The position numbers and the translations under genes were made by a program. A DNA stretch of 64,000 bases from Sipunculus nudus (lineage: Eukaryota; Annelida; Sipuncula; Golfingiida; Sipunculidae): assembly GCA_026874595.1 (NCBI GenBank), contig CM049310.1:2666001-2730000 (forward strand), in the 5' to 3' direction. The stretch's first letter is position 1, and each line of letters starts with the position of its first letter. Below are positions 33,401 to 43,990 of the stretch, piece by piece. The notes beneath the pieces are model-generated. The model was given only the letters and a program-made list of their open reading frames with translations, did no database searches and was not told the origin of the DNA.

Positions 33401-36400
33401 AAATGTGTAAACTTTAAAAACTAGAACATGGGTAGCCCACAAGTGACTATGTGTATCCGCCAAAATCAGAGTGGAACGGGTGAAGTGAGGCATGGATTGA
33501 GTGGCAAGGGGAAATAGAGTGAGGTATGTCGCATATTAGCGTGAATGTCTGCAGCCTGAATGTGTATGTAGGTTGTGCCACCTACTACAAATCCAGAAAG
33601 CTGTTCAAGTTGTATACATATGCGAAATTTTAGGCAGAAAAGTCAAACCACTACATGTGTATGAGTGATTATAGCCCACGGCAGACAAACAGACAGACGC
33701 TGTGCAAACTAGAATTTAGGTGGCGCCACCTGTCATAAAATCAAGAAAGCTGTCCAGGATGCATAAACCTGCAAAATTTTAGGCAGTCATGTCAAACCAC
33801 TACAGAGAAATGAGTGATTTTAGGCCTCAGCAGACAAACAGACAGAAGCTGTGCAAAATTTGCAAAAATGGTTGCAGGTGGCACCTCCAGTTTTGTGTAT
33901 GATAAAGACCTATGTGAGATCTATACACTAACAAAATTTTGGCCCAATCGTTCAAACGGTTCCTGAGATATGAGCTTGGATGTCTGTAGCGTAAACTACA
34001 GTGTAGGTGGCGCCACCTGTCATAAAATCGAGAAAGCTATCATGGATGTATAAAGCTGCAAAATTTTAGGCAGATACATCAAACCACTGCCGAGATATGA
34101 GTGACATTATCCCATGGCAGACAAACAGACAGACACTGTGCAAAAATGGTTGCAGGTGGCAACTCCAGTTTAGTATGATTAGGACCTATGTGAGATCTAA
34201 ACACATAAACAATTTTGGCCCAATCAGTCAAACTGTTCCTGAGATATGAGCTTGGATGTGTGCAGCGTTAACTAGAATTTAGGTGGCGCCACCTGTCATA
34301 AAATCAAGAAAGCTATCCAGGATGTATAAGCATGCCGAATTTCAGGTGAATTAGTCAATTCACTGCAGAGATATGAGTGATTTTAACACAAGGCAGATGA
34401 ACAGATGGACACTGTGCAAACATGGTTACAGGTGGCGCCACCATTTTTTTGTGTATGTTATGAAGCTATCCAAGGGCTACATTTGTATAAATTTTATTTC
34501 CTGATCGGTCAAACGGTTCCCAAGATATGAGCTAGGATGTCTGCAGCGTGAACGTGAATATAGGTGGCGCCTTCTGTCATAAAATCAAGAAAGCTATCCA
34601 GGATGTATAAGCATGCCGAATTTCAGGTGAATTAGTCAATTCACTGCAGAGATATGAGTGATTTTAACACAAGGCAGATGAACAGATGGACACTGTGCAA
34701 ACATTGTTACAGGTGGCGCCACCATTTTTTGTGTATGTTATGAAGCTATCCAAGGGCTACATTTGTATAAATTTTATTTCCTGATCGGTCAAACGGTTCC
34801 CGAGATATGAGCTTGGATGTGTGCAGCGTGAATGTGAATATAGGTGGTGCTACCTGTCATAAAATCAAGAAAGCTATCCAGGATGTATAAGCATGCCGAA
34901 TTTCAGGTGAATTAGTCAATTCACTGCAGAGATATGAGTGATTTTAACCCAAGGCAGATGAACAGATGGACACTGTGCAAACATGGTTACAGGTCGCGCC
35001 ACAATTTTTTGTGTATGTTATAAAGCTATCCAAGGGCTACATTCGTATCAATTTTATTTCCTGATCGGTCAAACGGTTCCTGAGATATGAGGGTTTATGT
35101 GATGAAACAGATGCACAAATGGACACTGGGCACACAGGAAAGGTCAGAGGTCAACGCAAATTGGTTAGGCACCAGTTCACATGTGACCCGATAATTGGTG
35201 TAAGTGTTGTATTTATTGAGATACTGCAGTTTTTGTATCAAATTTTCCATTATTCTGAGGGGGTACTTTGGGGCCCCATAGCTCAAAGGATATGGGTAAC
35301 AGAGACCTAATTTCTCGTTTACCTGGAGACTTTTCATGGACCTCTCAGTGTGTCAAGAACTAAGATTCTAGGTCCAGTCTTTACGATTTGTGCCTTGTTA
35401 ACAGATGTTCACATTTTAAAGGTCTCAAAATAGAGAAAACAATTCGTAAAAAATCGATAAATACAGGTGGCGCCACCAGTCTGCAGGAACTGATGGAACA
35501 TCTCATGATCAAGATGAATGCCAAAAATCATGACCATCAGTCAAGTAGTTAATGAGATATTGAAGTTTTTGTATGGAATTTTTTACTTTTCTGGGGGGTA
35601 CTTTGGGGCCCCATAGCTCGAAGGATATGGGTAACAGAGACCTAATTTCTGGTTTCCAAGGAGATTTTTCATGGACCTCTCAGAATCCCAAGTTACGAGG
35701 TTCTAAGTCCAGTGGTTACGATTTGTGCCCTGTTAACGGACAGACGGCCGGACGGACGACGGACAAAGAGTGATCGCTTACAGTGATGACTTACAGTCAG
35801 CTGAGCTAAAAAATCACAACTCCAACCTTGAGCGGCTGGTCAATCCCCGTCACTTAGCTAATTAACGTCTTAAGATACCATGGTAATCCAGATAATGAAT
35901 TTCCTCGTACGTTAACAGCTCTAGGCGATGTTTGCGATAACATGTCATACATAATGAACTCCTGGCCTATGCAAGGCCGTGGTTTACACCTCATTGACGT
36001 TTCCCCAAGATGATATGAAGCACGAGCTGTAAACATTGCCTATACTGGAAATCCCTTTTAAGGGTCCATGAAAAGCTGGAGGTTTTTTAAGGTCTGGATG
36101 AGATACCCGGTCCAAAACCTCAATCACGGCGTAACTTAAGCATGTTGACAATGGCATGACGATGCCCGCTCCCTGAACAGTCCTATCGGAGTTATCCGGA
36201 AAATAAGGCACACTAGTCGGAAAAAATTTATCTAGTAAAATAGTTCGCCTACGCATAACGTTATAACTGTGCCGCATATTTCCAGACATTTAACCTCATG
36301 ACCGAGACGCTACGTCTCTTTCTGTTAGCAAGTCGGATTTTTGTCAATTATTGTGGTATGCGAAAATAAAATTACAGTAAATAAATCGTCAGGAGCGCAT

Positions 36401-36983
36401 AAACTTAATTTGATATGCCGTTGTGCAATAAATAATATTCATAAACGTTTGTTTCCTTTTTCTGACGATTTATTTACTATCATTTGAGACATAACGCTTC
36501 TTCTTAAGGGACATCAATGTTGAAGCCCGCCTCATGTCACATCCCGGTTATTATCATAAAAAATATGCATGCACCGCTGACACGACAATAAGCGGGCTTG
36601 GCCGCTTTTCCTTTCTACCAAATTTGACACTGACCATGACCTCAGTACAGGATGTAACAGTATACATTTTAATGATACATGAAGTGTCACCAAATGAACG
36701 GATATCCTGTCAGCTCAAAATAACCTTCACAATTAGTTGTAAAATGATGACCATTTAAATATTTCACCCATTATAATGTCAGCCGCATTTGGGCACTTTG
36801 CGAAGGGTGGTATCGGCTTGGGTTTTATTTGTACTTATGATACCATGAATGAGTCTATTTCGGGGGAGAAACCTTAAAAGCTTTTTTGTCCAACCTAAGT
36901 CATTTGTTACGGTGACTGAAAGACATTATATGAATCGGCTTGTTGGGAATTGCCTCCCTATTGGCTGTATTGCTGTCCTCAAG

Positions 36984-37058
<75 letters not shown>

Positions 37059-37887
37059 TGAACTCCTGCGTGATGACCTACCCGTTATCACGACCACCCC
37101 GCTAACACGAACATTTTTCTTGGTCCCAGAATTGTCTAATATAAATTATCATATAATAAACTTAGGTAACACTACCACCCCGCTATTACGAGCAACGACC
37201 ATCTTTCTCGGTCCTGAACTTCTGATGAGTCCCCGTATCACGACCACTGGCCCGTAGCAACCGCGGCCCGTTGAGTAGATGACATCATAATCTGTATCAC
37301 GACCACTGGCCAATGGCGACCGCGGCCCGTTGAGCAGGTGACGCGCTCATCGCCCAACTTGGACTTAGAAAATAGCATCTATTACACTCTTTGATAATAG
37401 CCCCTAATTAATTAGCCAGGCACGTGAGAAAAGCCCGCTTTCATCTGCCGAGCCATAGTTATATTTAAATGCCACCCAACCTTTTAGCAAAACTATACGC
37501 ACCAACAGATATTGGACTCCATGGTCCGTTACATTGTTTCTTGAGTACGGCTGTTAGATTAGCATTTAACAAACTGATCAAAATGAAGTTTGGCAAACAT
37601 AACTGACACCTAATGCATAAATTCAGGTGAGTAAAGTAAAACTGTGACAAATCACATTTCAAAGATCAAGTATTGAATTGTATTATGGCTTGGTTAATAT
37701 ATTTGTGTCATATGTGTGTTTTATTTCTTAGTCAAAAAAAGTTTTGAATCATATTCATGTTTTTTTTTATTTTTCCTTATAAACAGGGACAACAACTTAA
37801 AATTTACTTGAAATACCCATATCATCGCCTGCGTTAATATTGGCATACTAATGTACGAGATCCCGCTAACGTTAGCGGGGTTTTACT

Positions 37888-37938
<51 letters not shown>

Positions 37939-40900
37939 TGTGTATGTTTGATTCAGGGCAATAGCGCTTGCTATCATCATGACCAAGGCTGGACTGGGGC
38001 TGGATGCACAGAAGCTCCTGAAACTCTCTCTGGCTGTCGTCCGGCTGGCTTTCCTGCCATGTTTATTTGAGGCCTGCGTGGCGGCTGTGACGTCACGCTT
38101 CCTCCTGAATCTACGCTGGGCGTTTGCCTTCTCTCTGGGGTAGGTCGCGTCACGGTTTATATCAACCCATTTAAATATTAACAAGATAGCAGTTTATTAC
38201 TGAACTGAACTAAATGAAAATTTCGACCATTACATTTACATGATTCGACGAAACAGATAAATATTTAGACTTAATTATTCCATGTACATACACCAGTCCT
38301 TGCATGGAAATAAACATTAAAGTCGTTCCTTTTGTTTAAGCGGATCGGCTAAAATTGATCAGGTCAACAACCAATAATAAAGTCAAGCTTAACCAGTACA
38401 TATGTGCTGCATGATCAAGGCTAGTCATGAATAATCATGAATAATCAAAACATCAAAGCCACACAGAACTACTTTACGAATCTCCTTTTTTCTTCTTCGT
38501 TGAAGGTTTGTCATGGCAGCCGTTTCACCTGCGGTTGTTGTGCCGGGGATTCTCAACCTGCAGGCCCGCCGGTTTGGTATTGCTAAGGGAATTCCGACAC
38601 TCATTGTGGCGTCGGCGAGTCTCGATGACGTATTGGCTATCACAGGGTTCGGAATGGCGCAGAGGATCGCGTTTGGCTCGCGAGCAGTCCCTGACAACGG
38701 CACCGACTGTCAGACTGGAACGCCCCGCCATCTGGCGACAGGTTTCCAAAGTATGTTTTACGGCGCGGTTCCAATGTCAAGCGGTGGGGCATCGCCAGGT
38801 AATAAACGCAATATCGACTTTATGCATAATAAATACACGAATAACGATTAGAAAAACTCTAATATAATACACACATAAAAGTAAAGTTTTTTTATTGTTA
38901 TGTCCAAGCCGGAATAAATCAGGAAAACTCTCATCGATAGGTGCATGGCAGCATCGGCTATACTACAGTTATATTATCATTGAATAGGCGCCATCGGACT
39001 CAGGGTGGTGGAGGGAGTTGTCGAGATAATCTTTGGAATTGCTATAGGTCTGGTGTTTGGGATTTTCTATTGGTATTTCCCGTCCAAGAAAATAGTGAGT
39101 ACTGAATACTGTTCATTTCATACACCGGCGTCAAATGATTTATTAGAGCTATCGCTATATTAAGTCAAGATACATGGTTCCATAAATAACATATCTACCC
39201 TCGTAATTGACTCAAAATTTATAAAGGTCTTTTCTGAATGTTATTTTAAACCCTCTTGTAGAATCAGTTGTTAATTTTTTACAGTGATTTACCATAAAGA
39301 CAACAGCCGCTTGAATTACCCTTTGGTATAATATTAGCTTTAAAAGTTTTCAGTCGTTTGTATGAACATTTTCCTACCCTTTACTGAGTTAAGCCGGTAA
39401 TATTTCTTGTCAGTAACATATGTATATATAATATGAAGAGGCATAAGACTGAAAACTGAATGTGATATTGCCTTGCAACTGTTAAGAGTAGACCCTCAGT
39501 GAATGTTTGTCACCTTGTAGTTGATCGTAAACAAGACATATATAGACTTAAACCCATTGGATTTTGACAGCCTAATCAAAAGGTCACGAAAAACAACCTA
39601 TCCTCAGGTTCAGTCCGTCTTCGTTAAGTACACATGGCATGCAATTTGAATACACCTAGACCTATAACCTTAGTGACATGACATTCTCAGTAACAGGACA
39701 ACCTCTATAACAGGATAACGTATATAACATGACCATCTTTTTTATCAAATATATATCCAGTAGGCATTCAAGCACCTGCATGTGCTGTGTAACATGACGG
39801 TATCGGTAACAGGACAACCTCGGTAACATGTTAAACCCTCGGTAACATGTTAAACCCTCGATAACAGGGAATCCTCTGTAACACTACACGGTAATCTCGT
39901 TTACTTGGTATGACTAAAATTTGAGGAAAGGGAATCGTAGAGACTGAAACAGGTTACAGAATTTTCTTCGACGAACAGGTACTATTAATCATATCTCTAA
40001 AGTTTATATAATAATAAACTCATTTTCAATATTGTTTTGTTTCATATACATGCAAGGGCCTATAATGTTTCGATATGTCATATGCAATAATATTTTGATT
40101 TCTTACTAGTGAGATACAAATTTTCAAACTAAATACAATTTTTTCTTTTATTGTTGTAACATTTGTAAGATTAGGACACTTGACGACTATCCTCCTTGCG
40201 CTGGTTCAGTCTGTCTCCTCAAATTAGCGACACCAAGGTTACATGTATATAGCCCCGTGAAATGTTATGCACCACGTAAGCATTTACGAGGTGTGGGTCA
40301 TACATGACATAGCGAGGGGAAGCAGAGCCAACACCGTGATTGACACAAACCGAGTCCCCAGAAGCCCCCTCCAGTTCGATCAGCTTCAATCAGCTGTGTT
40401 GATGCAATACTCCAGCTCATAACTGAGTCCCAGTTAGTCTAGCTTTTGCTAAACTGCACATATGCTTCGATGCGTAGTAGAATCCGGGATGCTGCCGCAT
40501 GTTAAGGTTAAGAAAAACGCTAGAACTTCAACCACTTGCCGATAAAAAAAATAGCATAAATAAAAATATTGTGTTTATGACAGGCAAACCTATGTAATTT
40601 TGGGCAGAAAAGTAATTCATTCGAATTCCCCAGGATTTTTCTTATTTACTGTGATTATGAATGAAAACAGGACGCGCTTTTAAAACATTCAATGAAGGGA
40701 CTACTGTGAGTAACAGGTTTATTCCCAAGACGTGTTTATAATCATTTTACTCATTCTGAACCACATGCCAACATACTGTTGACTAATCAAAAACATTTTC
40801 TTACAATAAACAGCGCCATCTAGGATTGTTCCGCCTGGTTCTCTTGACGATAACCGGAATATTTTTTACATTTCTTGCTCGTAAAATACATCTCTCCAGT

Positions 40901-41610
40901 GCTGGACCTCTCGCCTGTCTCGTTTGCGCTTTCGTTACTGCAACTGGATGGCGCAGAGAAGGCGGCAAAGAGAGTAAGGTAAGTAATTCTCTAGATATTC
41001 GATAGAGGTCACTAGAGTGCTTCATGTTGACATGCAAATATCAATAAAACAAAGAAAAAAAAAATGAAGAACTTAAAGAGACCTGTTAGTGATATGCTTT
41101 AAATTGATCGAGATCAGGCATGACAATAATTTTAAAACAAAATGGCATTAGAATAAATGCAAAAACATATAAAGATTACAAAAAAGGAGCGGCATTTTTC
41201 TAAAAACAATGGCAACAGTCACATGCGAAAAAAATTATATGTAAACCTTTGTCTTAATAGGCTCAATTCTTAAACATTGCTTGTTATATTCTTGCATAAA
41301 GAGAAAGAATTCTTTTTTAAACAGGTGTTGATTCACATGATGTTTACGCGGAAAAGCCTCATGCATATTTATTTGCCCTCTTGACCCGTAGGAGGCGTTT
41401 GCTCAGGTTCAGGAGGGGACAGGTCTGCTGTGGAATGTGATATTGCAGCCGGTACTCTTTGCTTTGGTAGGGGCTGAAATTCAGGTGAATCTTCTACAAG
41501 CCAGGACTGTCGGTAAACATACGCTCATTATAATGTTACATATAATAAACGCTGAAAAGTTGAAGGAGATTTGACAAATCCGAAGTTGGGCTGGCTGTCT
41601 GTCTGTCTCT

Positions 41611-41646
<36 letters not shown>

Positions 41647-41672
41647 ATATATATATATATATATATACATAC

Positions 41673-41727
<55 letters not shown>

Positions 41728-41821
41728 TACATAGTTAGATTCTAACCACATTCACCTGATGATCGGGTCGCATCCCGTGAAACAGACTGTTGTGAATTTT
41801 TAGTGTTGTTTTTCTCCAGTG

Positions 41822-41856
<35 letters not shown>

Positions 41857-43865
41857 CGAGTTATCAAGTCACGATTTTCATGCACTGCTGTTGCACCAAG
41901 CACATAATGAAGAAACAAAACCAGTCCTGGTACCGTACTATTGATATATTGTTGATGTTTTTCATTTTGGCGACTTCATAGAATTATGATGATTCAACAT
42001 TCCAACCTAAACAGATAAAAATAAACATATAACAAATTCGTTGTCAATAAAGTAGAAACCATGCAATAAGGTTTTCTTCTGTTATTATCTTATCGGTATT
42101 AATTTCAGGACTTGGTATTGCGGTTCTTGCCATCTGTATAGTGGTACGCCTCCTAGTGGCGTTTTTTGCCACTTTCGGCACTGATCTAAACATGAAAGAA
42201 AAACTGTTCACGGCCGTCGCCTGGGCACCGAAGGCAACTGTTCAGGTAGGAAAGCGTGGTTATCGCCGTCTGGTGTGCATTTTGTGGAATAAGGTATTCT
42301 CGAGAGAGAGAGATATCTGTGTATGCTTCATAGTTAACAAATAAGGGTCTTCAACCAGAGTTCTTCCAATAACTGTTTGTGAGCAATATGAGGAAATATG
42401 ACCTAAAAAGATGTTCCAAAACAAGGACAAGTGAGGGTTTCGTTTGCACAAAAACCTGAACAAAACGCTTTATGAAAACGAAACAATAGTTAAACTACAA
42501 ATTCCTTTTAACCGAAAGGTTAAGCTTGTTTTAAATCCATTCTTGTCTTTCGCCTGTTTAAAGATTGGAATATATCATTTTGTATCATAATCATGTTTCA
42601 ATAATATGATAATACGATTGTGAATATTTTGTGATTGTTGTCTTGATGGTCACAAACTGGTCCATTGATTGTAATAAATAAATTTACATATTTTATCCTT
42701 AATATGACCGTTACCTTAGTTACACGGTATGAGACATTACAACAATAACTAACAAATTACATGTACAATTAAAAAACAGGCTGCGTTTGGAGCCATCACG
42801 TTAGAACGCGCAAGGAACAGAGGGGTGTCAGCAGAATGTCGAATGGGCCGACAGGTGAGATGACACTTTTTGTCTTCTTGCCAGTTTTTCTGCAAAAATA
42901 CTAGCTCAATGCTATTTATTCTTCACATTATGCTATTTTCATCAGCGGTTTTAGGGTAACCTCTCGAACAAGCAGATTTCCTTTGAGTATCCAGTGTAGG
43001 ATCCGGGGGAGGGGGGGGGGGTGGAGTCCGGAGCCCCTCCTTTGAGCCACAGCAAACTTTTTAGGGGTTAAATCAATTTTTACGGCTTGGACCCCTCTCT
43101 TTGTTGAACAGGGGAGCCTTTTTGTAGGGTTTCTGAGTCTGCCCGGAATCCTGGATCCTCCCTTATTATCTAGAATTTTCTGCGACCACTCTAAACACGC
43201 TGGTTTGGCAGGATACCATTATGTTCAATGATTGTTAATTATATGCCACGGCACATCCAAATTTGTAAACTTACCTAACACTCCAATAGAGAAGATTTAA
43301 TGATCAGTGTAGCAATAAATTAAACTTTAGTACACGAGTCGCCCGAATGTAAGTAGCACTCGAAGAAATGATAAATTAAACTATATGTCACAAAACCTGT
43401 ATATCCTCTGAAGCAGGTACATGTATTTGCATTTTTAACTCCATAAGATCCTAGATCATGCCAGTTTTTGAAAGATGTAAAGACCTACTGATTCTGACTG
43501 AACCAGACGGCTCCTGAATAAGGTCACACCAACCAAGCACATCAGAGCCCGGTCTCTGGTTTTGAGGCAAAAAACACAGTGGTATAAAATAGTAAATTAA
43601 CATTAACTAAAGATTTCCAAAGATATTGGGCCTTTGGAATTCTTTCTCCTTTTCAAAAACATTCTTTCAGATCCTGAACATATCGGTGTTGGTAATCCTC
43701 CTGACGGCGCCAATCGGGGCGGCTCTGATTTCCCTGCTCGGTCCCAGACTGTTAACCAAAGCACCACAAGATGGCGACACCGATCACGTCAGCCATATTG
43801 ACAAAGAAAAGTCACATTATGAGAACCTCGACAGAAATGAGTCCGAACTGAGTACAAAGCTTTGA
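25769..43865 (+). CDS. SLC9B2: SLC9B2/NHA2-type sodium/proton antiporter, ten exons
   Basis: Ten exons (25769-26207, 26682-26769, 37957-38139, 38506-38798, 38988-39094, 40814-40978, 41392-41512, 42109-42245, 42780-42854, 43671-43865) join in frame to 1803 bases, 600 residues plus TGA. All nine introns are GT-AG and every phase matches. The protein is a CPA2-type multi-pass membrane exchanger of Na+/Li+ for H+. A cysteine-rich cytosolic N-terminus (residues 45-60) precedes the first membrane helix (87-108). Family marks are PPLLGMLLVGVGLKNIP (143-159), KAGLGLD, VSPAVVVPGILNLQ (243-256), the ion-binding pair Asp277-Asp278 in SLDDVLAITGFG (human NHA2 has Asp278-Asp279), LFALVGAEI, APKATVQAAFGAITLE and LTAPIGAALISLLGPRLL. 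The extra length over the 537-residue human protein lies mainly in the N-terminus and in a 294-335 loop. The start is the first ATG, with an acceptable context (AGGCATGT). The nearest alternative is SLC9B1, as invertebrates usually have undivided NHA genes. Confidence 0.95.
26682..26769 (+). CDS. SLC9B2: SLC9B2 exon 2 (residues 147-176)
   Basis: Acceptor TTATGTTAG, then MLLVGVGLKNIPRIDIARHI and IPAWSSALR; donor AG|GTAATA. It continues the conserved PPLLGML segment. Intron 1 (26208-26681) is 474 bp. Confidence 0.92.
27411..27490. repeat. (CT)n(AT)n compound microsatellite, intron 2
   Basis: About 32 bases of CT repeat followed by about 46 bases of AT repeat; a 14-base C run lies just upstream at about 27360-27373. 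Confidence 0.95.
27536..27615 (+). repeat. Dispersed repeat, copy A (intron 2)
   Basis: It contains CTGGAGAAAAACAACACT, TTCAC.ACAGTCTGTTTCAC and GGGATGCGACCCGAT. An inverted copy lies in intron 7 at about 41750-41825, and both abut TA-rich microsatellites. The family is unknown to me. Confidence 0.75.
27640..30390. other. Intron 2 stretch with no gene seen
   Basis: No recognisable coding sequence on either strand. It holds a 17-base C run at about 30027-30043, poly-A/T tracts and AT-rich filler. Open frames here are short and match nothing I recognise. Confidence 0.5.
30395..31067 (-). pseudogene. Ty3/Gypsy gag remnant in intron 2
   Basis: On the minus strand from the ATG at 31067: MAFTGSLKEFDRDKEQ, an in-frame stop, then after frame changes TLLITII, SYKLLRHIFKPASP, GECVAEYM, DQLVRDQLIVGINDEKNQNR and a broken zinc-knuckle region ICWRCGRP...FKDKTCFCFGKIGHKC near 30410-30500. 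This order (EFD start, LLR..P, a CN-like capsid helix, L.DQ...GI.D, CCHC) is the usual gag of many invertebrate Gypsy elements. It is antisense to the antiporter. No protease or pol follows on its left side, so the copy is truncated. Confidence 0.72.
31172..31340 (-). repeat. Candidate LTR end and primer site upstream of the gag remnant
   Basis: On the minus strand, sequence ending ...GGACTTTATGACA is followed by AA and TGGCGACGAA, fitting an LTR end plus primer-binding site about 110 bp before the gag ATG. The outer boundary is uncertain and no second LTR is visible in the window. Confidence 0.45.
31341..32740. other. Intron 2 stretch with no gene seen
   Basis: A 96-codon open frame (31471-31761) and a 102-codon one (32130-32438) are present, but neither shows recognisable motifs or splice context. 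Confidence 0.45.
32745..32890. repeat. MITE-like dispersed repeat, copy A
   Basis: It shares with 45789-45920, in direct orientation, the phrases GCGTTGTCA.AAATGACGAAA, ATATTTGCATC.TCAT, GGCCTTATAATGCG.TCCTCA, CACTCTGGC and ATG.CAGAGGG.CGAT. The ends contain a loosely inverted CTCTGGC/GCCAGAG pair. No ORF. Confidence 0.7.
33560..35100. repeat. 281-bp tandem array with GGTGGCGCCACC palindromes, intron 2
   Basis: Equivalent palindrome sites at 34282, 34562 and 34843, and at 34431, 34712 and 34993, give a period of 280-281 bp with two sites per unit. Earlier sites at 33719 and 34006 show older, more diverged units. Each unit also holds ...GGTCAAACGGTTCC.GAGATATGAGC... and CAAGAAAGCTATCCAGGATG. 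Some copies have decayed sites (GGTGGTGCTACC at 34843). It is noncoding. Confidence 0.88.
35214..35810 (+). repeat. Dispersed repeat: two direct copies, ending CAGTCAGCTGAGC
   Basis: 35214-35348 and 35560-35686 share GTACTTTGGGGCCCCATAGC and GGATATGGGTAACAGAGACC. Further copies occur at about 46770-46905, 55680-55800 and, inverted, about 44610-44760. The segment ends with GACGGACAAAGAGTGATCGC and CAGTCAGCTGAGC (35795-35807), a terminus shared with the element at 44495-47019. Confidence 0.78.
35820..36985. other. Intron 2 stretch without a gene; one long hairpin
   Basis: An inverted repeat AGTAAATAAATCGTCAG (about 36376) / CTGACGATTTATTTACT (about 36461) encloses about 70 bases. Nothing else is recognisable apart from the start of the (TA)n tract at about 36986-37055. 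Confidence 0.5.
37056..37890. mobile_element. Tigger/pogo-like MITE in a TA microsatellite
   Basis: The left end CAGTGAACTCCTGCGTGATG is followed by ATCACGACCACCCCGCTAAC-type subrepeats. The right end, complemented, reads CCAGTAAAACCCCGCTAACG and contains the perfect palindrome CCCGCTAACGTTAGCGGG (37862-37879). It is flanked on both sides by (TA)n (36986-37055; 37891-37935). It has no transposase and ends 66 bp before exon 3. Confidence 0.65.
37957..38139 (+). CDS. SLC9B2: SLC9B2 exon 3 (residues 176-237)
   Basis: Acceptor GATTCAG; encodes RAIALAIIMTKAGLGLDAQK and on to LRWAFAFSLG. KAGLGLD is the family's conserved helix. Donor GG|GTAGGT. Intron 2 (26770-37956) is 11.2 kb, far longer than the others. 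Confidence 0.93.
38506..38798 (+). CDS. SLC9B2: SLC9B2 exon 4 (residues 237-335), ion-binding Asp pair
   Basis: Acceptor TTGAAG; contains MAAVSPAVVVPGILNLQ, GIPTLIVASASLDDVLAIT with the ion-coordinating Asp277-Asp278, and GFGMAQRIAFGS, then a polar loop DNGTDCQTGTPRHLATGF that has no clear match in vertebrate NHA2. Donor G|GTAATA. Confidence 0.94.
38988..39094 (+). CDS. SLC9B2: SLC9B2 exon 5 (residues 335-370)
   Basis: Acceptor TGAATAG; encodes AIGLRVVEGVVEIIFGIAIG and LVFGIFYWYFPSKKI, a helix plus the conserved YFPS; donor GTGAGT. Confidence 0.92.
39095..40813. other. SLC9B2 intron 5, with a small tandem repeat
   Basis: About 39679-39895 contains repeated TAACAGGA and CCTCGGTAACATGTTAAACC phrases (a 25-bp unit twice at 39824-39873), which resemble sub-terminal repeats of Tigger-like MITEs. 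No clean ends are found. The remainder shows no gene. Confidence 0.5.
40814..40978 (+). CDS. SLC9B2: SLC9B2 exon 6 (residues 371-425)
   Basis: Acceptor ATAAACAG; encodes RHLGLFRLVLLTITGIFFTF, then SSAGPLACLVCAFVTATGW, matching the family's SGGLxxLVxAFxAGxGW helix; donor AAG|GTAAGT. Confidence 0.9.
41392..41512 (+). CDS. SLC9B2: SLC9B2 exon 7 (residues 426-466)
   Basis: Acceptor CCGTAG; encodes LLWNVILQPVLFALVGAEIQ and VNLLQARTVG. The W-x-x-x-QPxLFxLxGAE motif is typical of NHA proteins. Donor G|GTAAAC. Confidence 0.93.
41622..41853. repeat. (TA)n microsatellites and dispersed repeat copy B, intron 7
   Basis: TA-rich runs occupy about 41627-41735 and 41823-41853. Between them (41750-41825) lies the inverted copy of the intron 2 repeat (complement: CTGGAGAAAAACAACACT ... 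GGGATGCGACCCGAT). Confidence 0.85.
42109..42245 (+). CDS. SLC9B2: SLC9B2 exon 8 (residues 466-511)
   Basis: Acceptor AATTTCAG; encodes GLGIAVLAICIVVRLLVAFF, then NMKEKLFTAVAWAPKATVQ, the conserved helix with the PKATVQ motif; donor CAG|GTAGGA. Confidence 0.94.
42780..42854 (+). CDS. SLC9B2: SLC9B2 exon 9 (residues 512-536)
   Basis: Acceptor AAAACAG; 25 codons, AAFGAITLERARNRGVSAE and CRMGRQ; donor CAG|GTGAGA. Short and easily missed, but it restores the conserved PKATVQAAxGxxxLE motif across the junction. Confidence 0.9.
43671..43865 (+). CDS. SLC9B2: SLC9B2 exon 10 (residues 537-600)
   Basis: Acceptor CTTTCAG; encodes ILNISVLVILLTAPIGAALI and SLLGPRLL, the last helix, then a hydrophilic C-terminal tail ending STKL and TGA at 43863-43865. 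The open frame upstream of 43671 is intron. Confidence 0.93.
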   Translation: MLNISVLVILLTAPIGAALISLLGPRLLTKAPQDGDTDHVSHIDKEKSHYENLDRNESELSTKL

Positions 43866-43990
43866 GGACGACCAACGAAGACGGATACAATCTTAGCATA
43901 AAAGAAATATGCATATATTTCAAATCGTGGTCATCACAAAATATGAAAGTTCAGAGATGCAATTTACTATTTGTAAATATACCGTACAAA

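Noticed and set aside
35984-36289. 101-codon minus-strand open frame
   Set aside because: No motif or context; expected by chance in this much sequence.
36849-37257. Open frames with YIYIYI runs (also at 14199-14796, 18891, 41481 and 55342)
   Set aside because: They are translated (TA)n microsatellites.
38799-38851. Extension of exon 4 to the stop at 38849
   Set aside because: The donor at 38799 joins in phase to 38988, where conserved sequence resumes.
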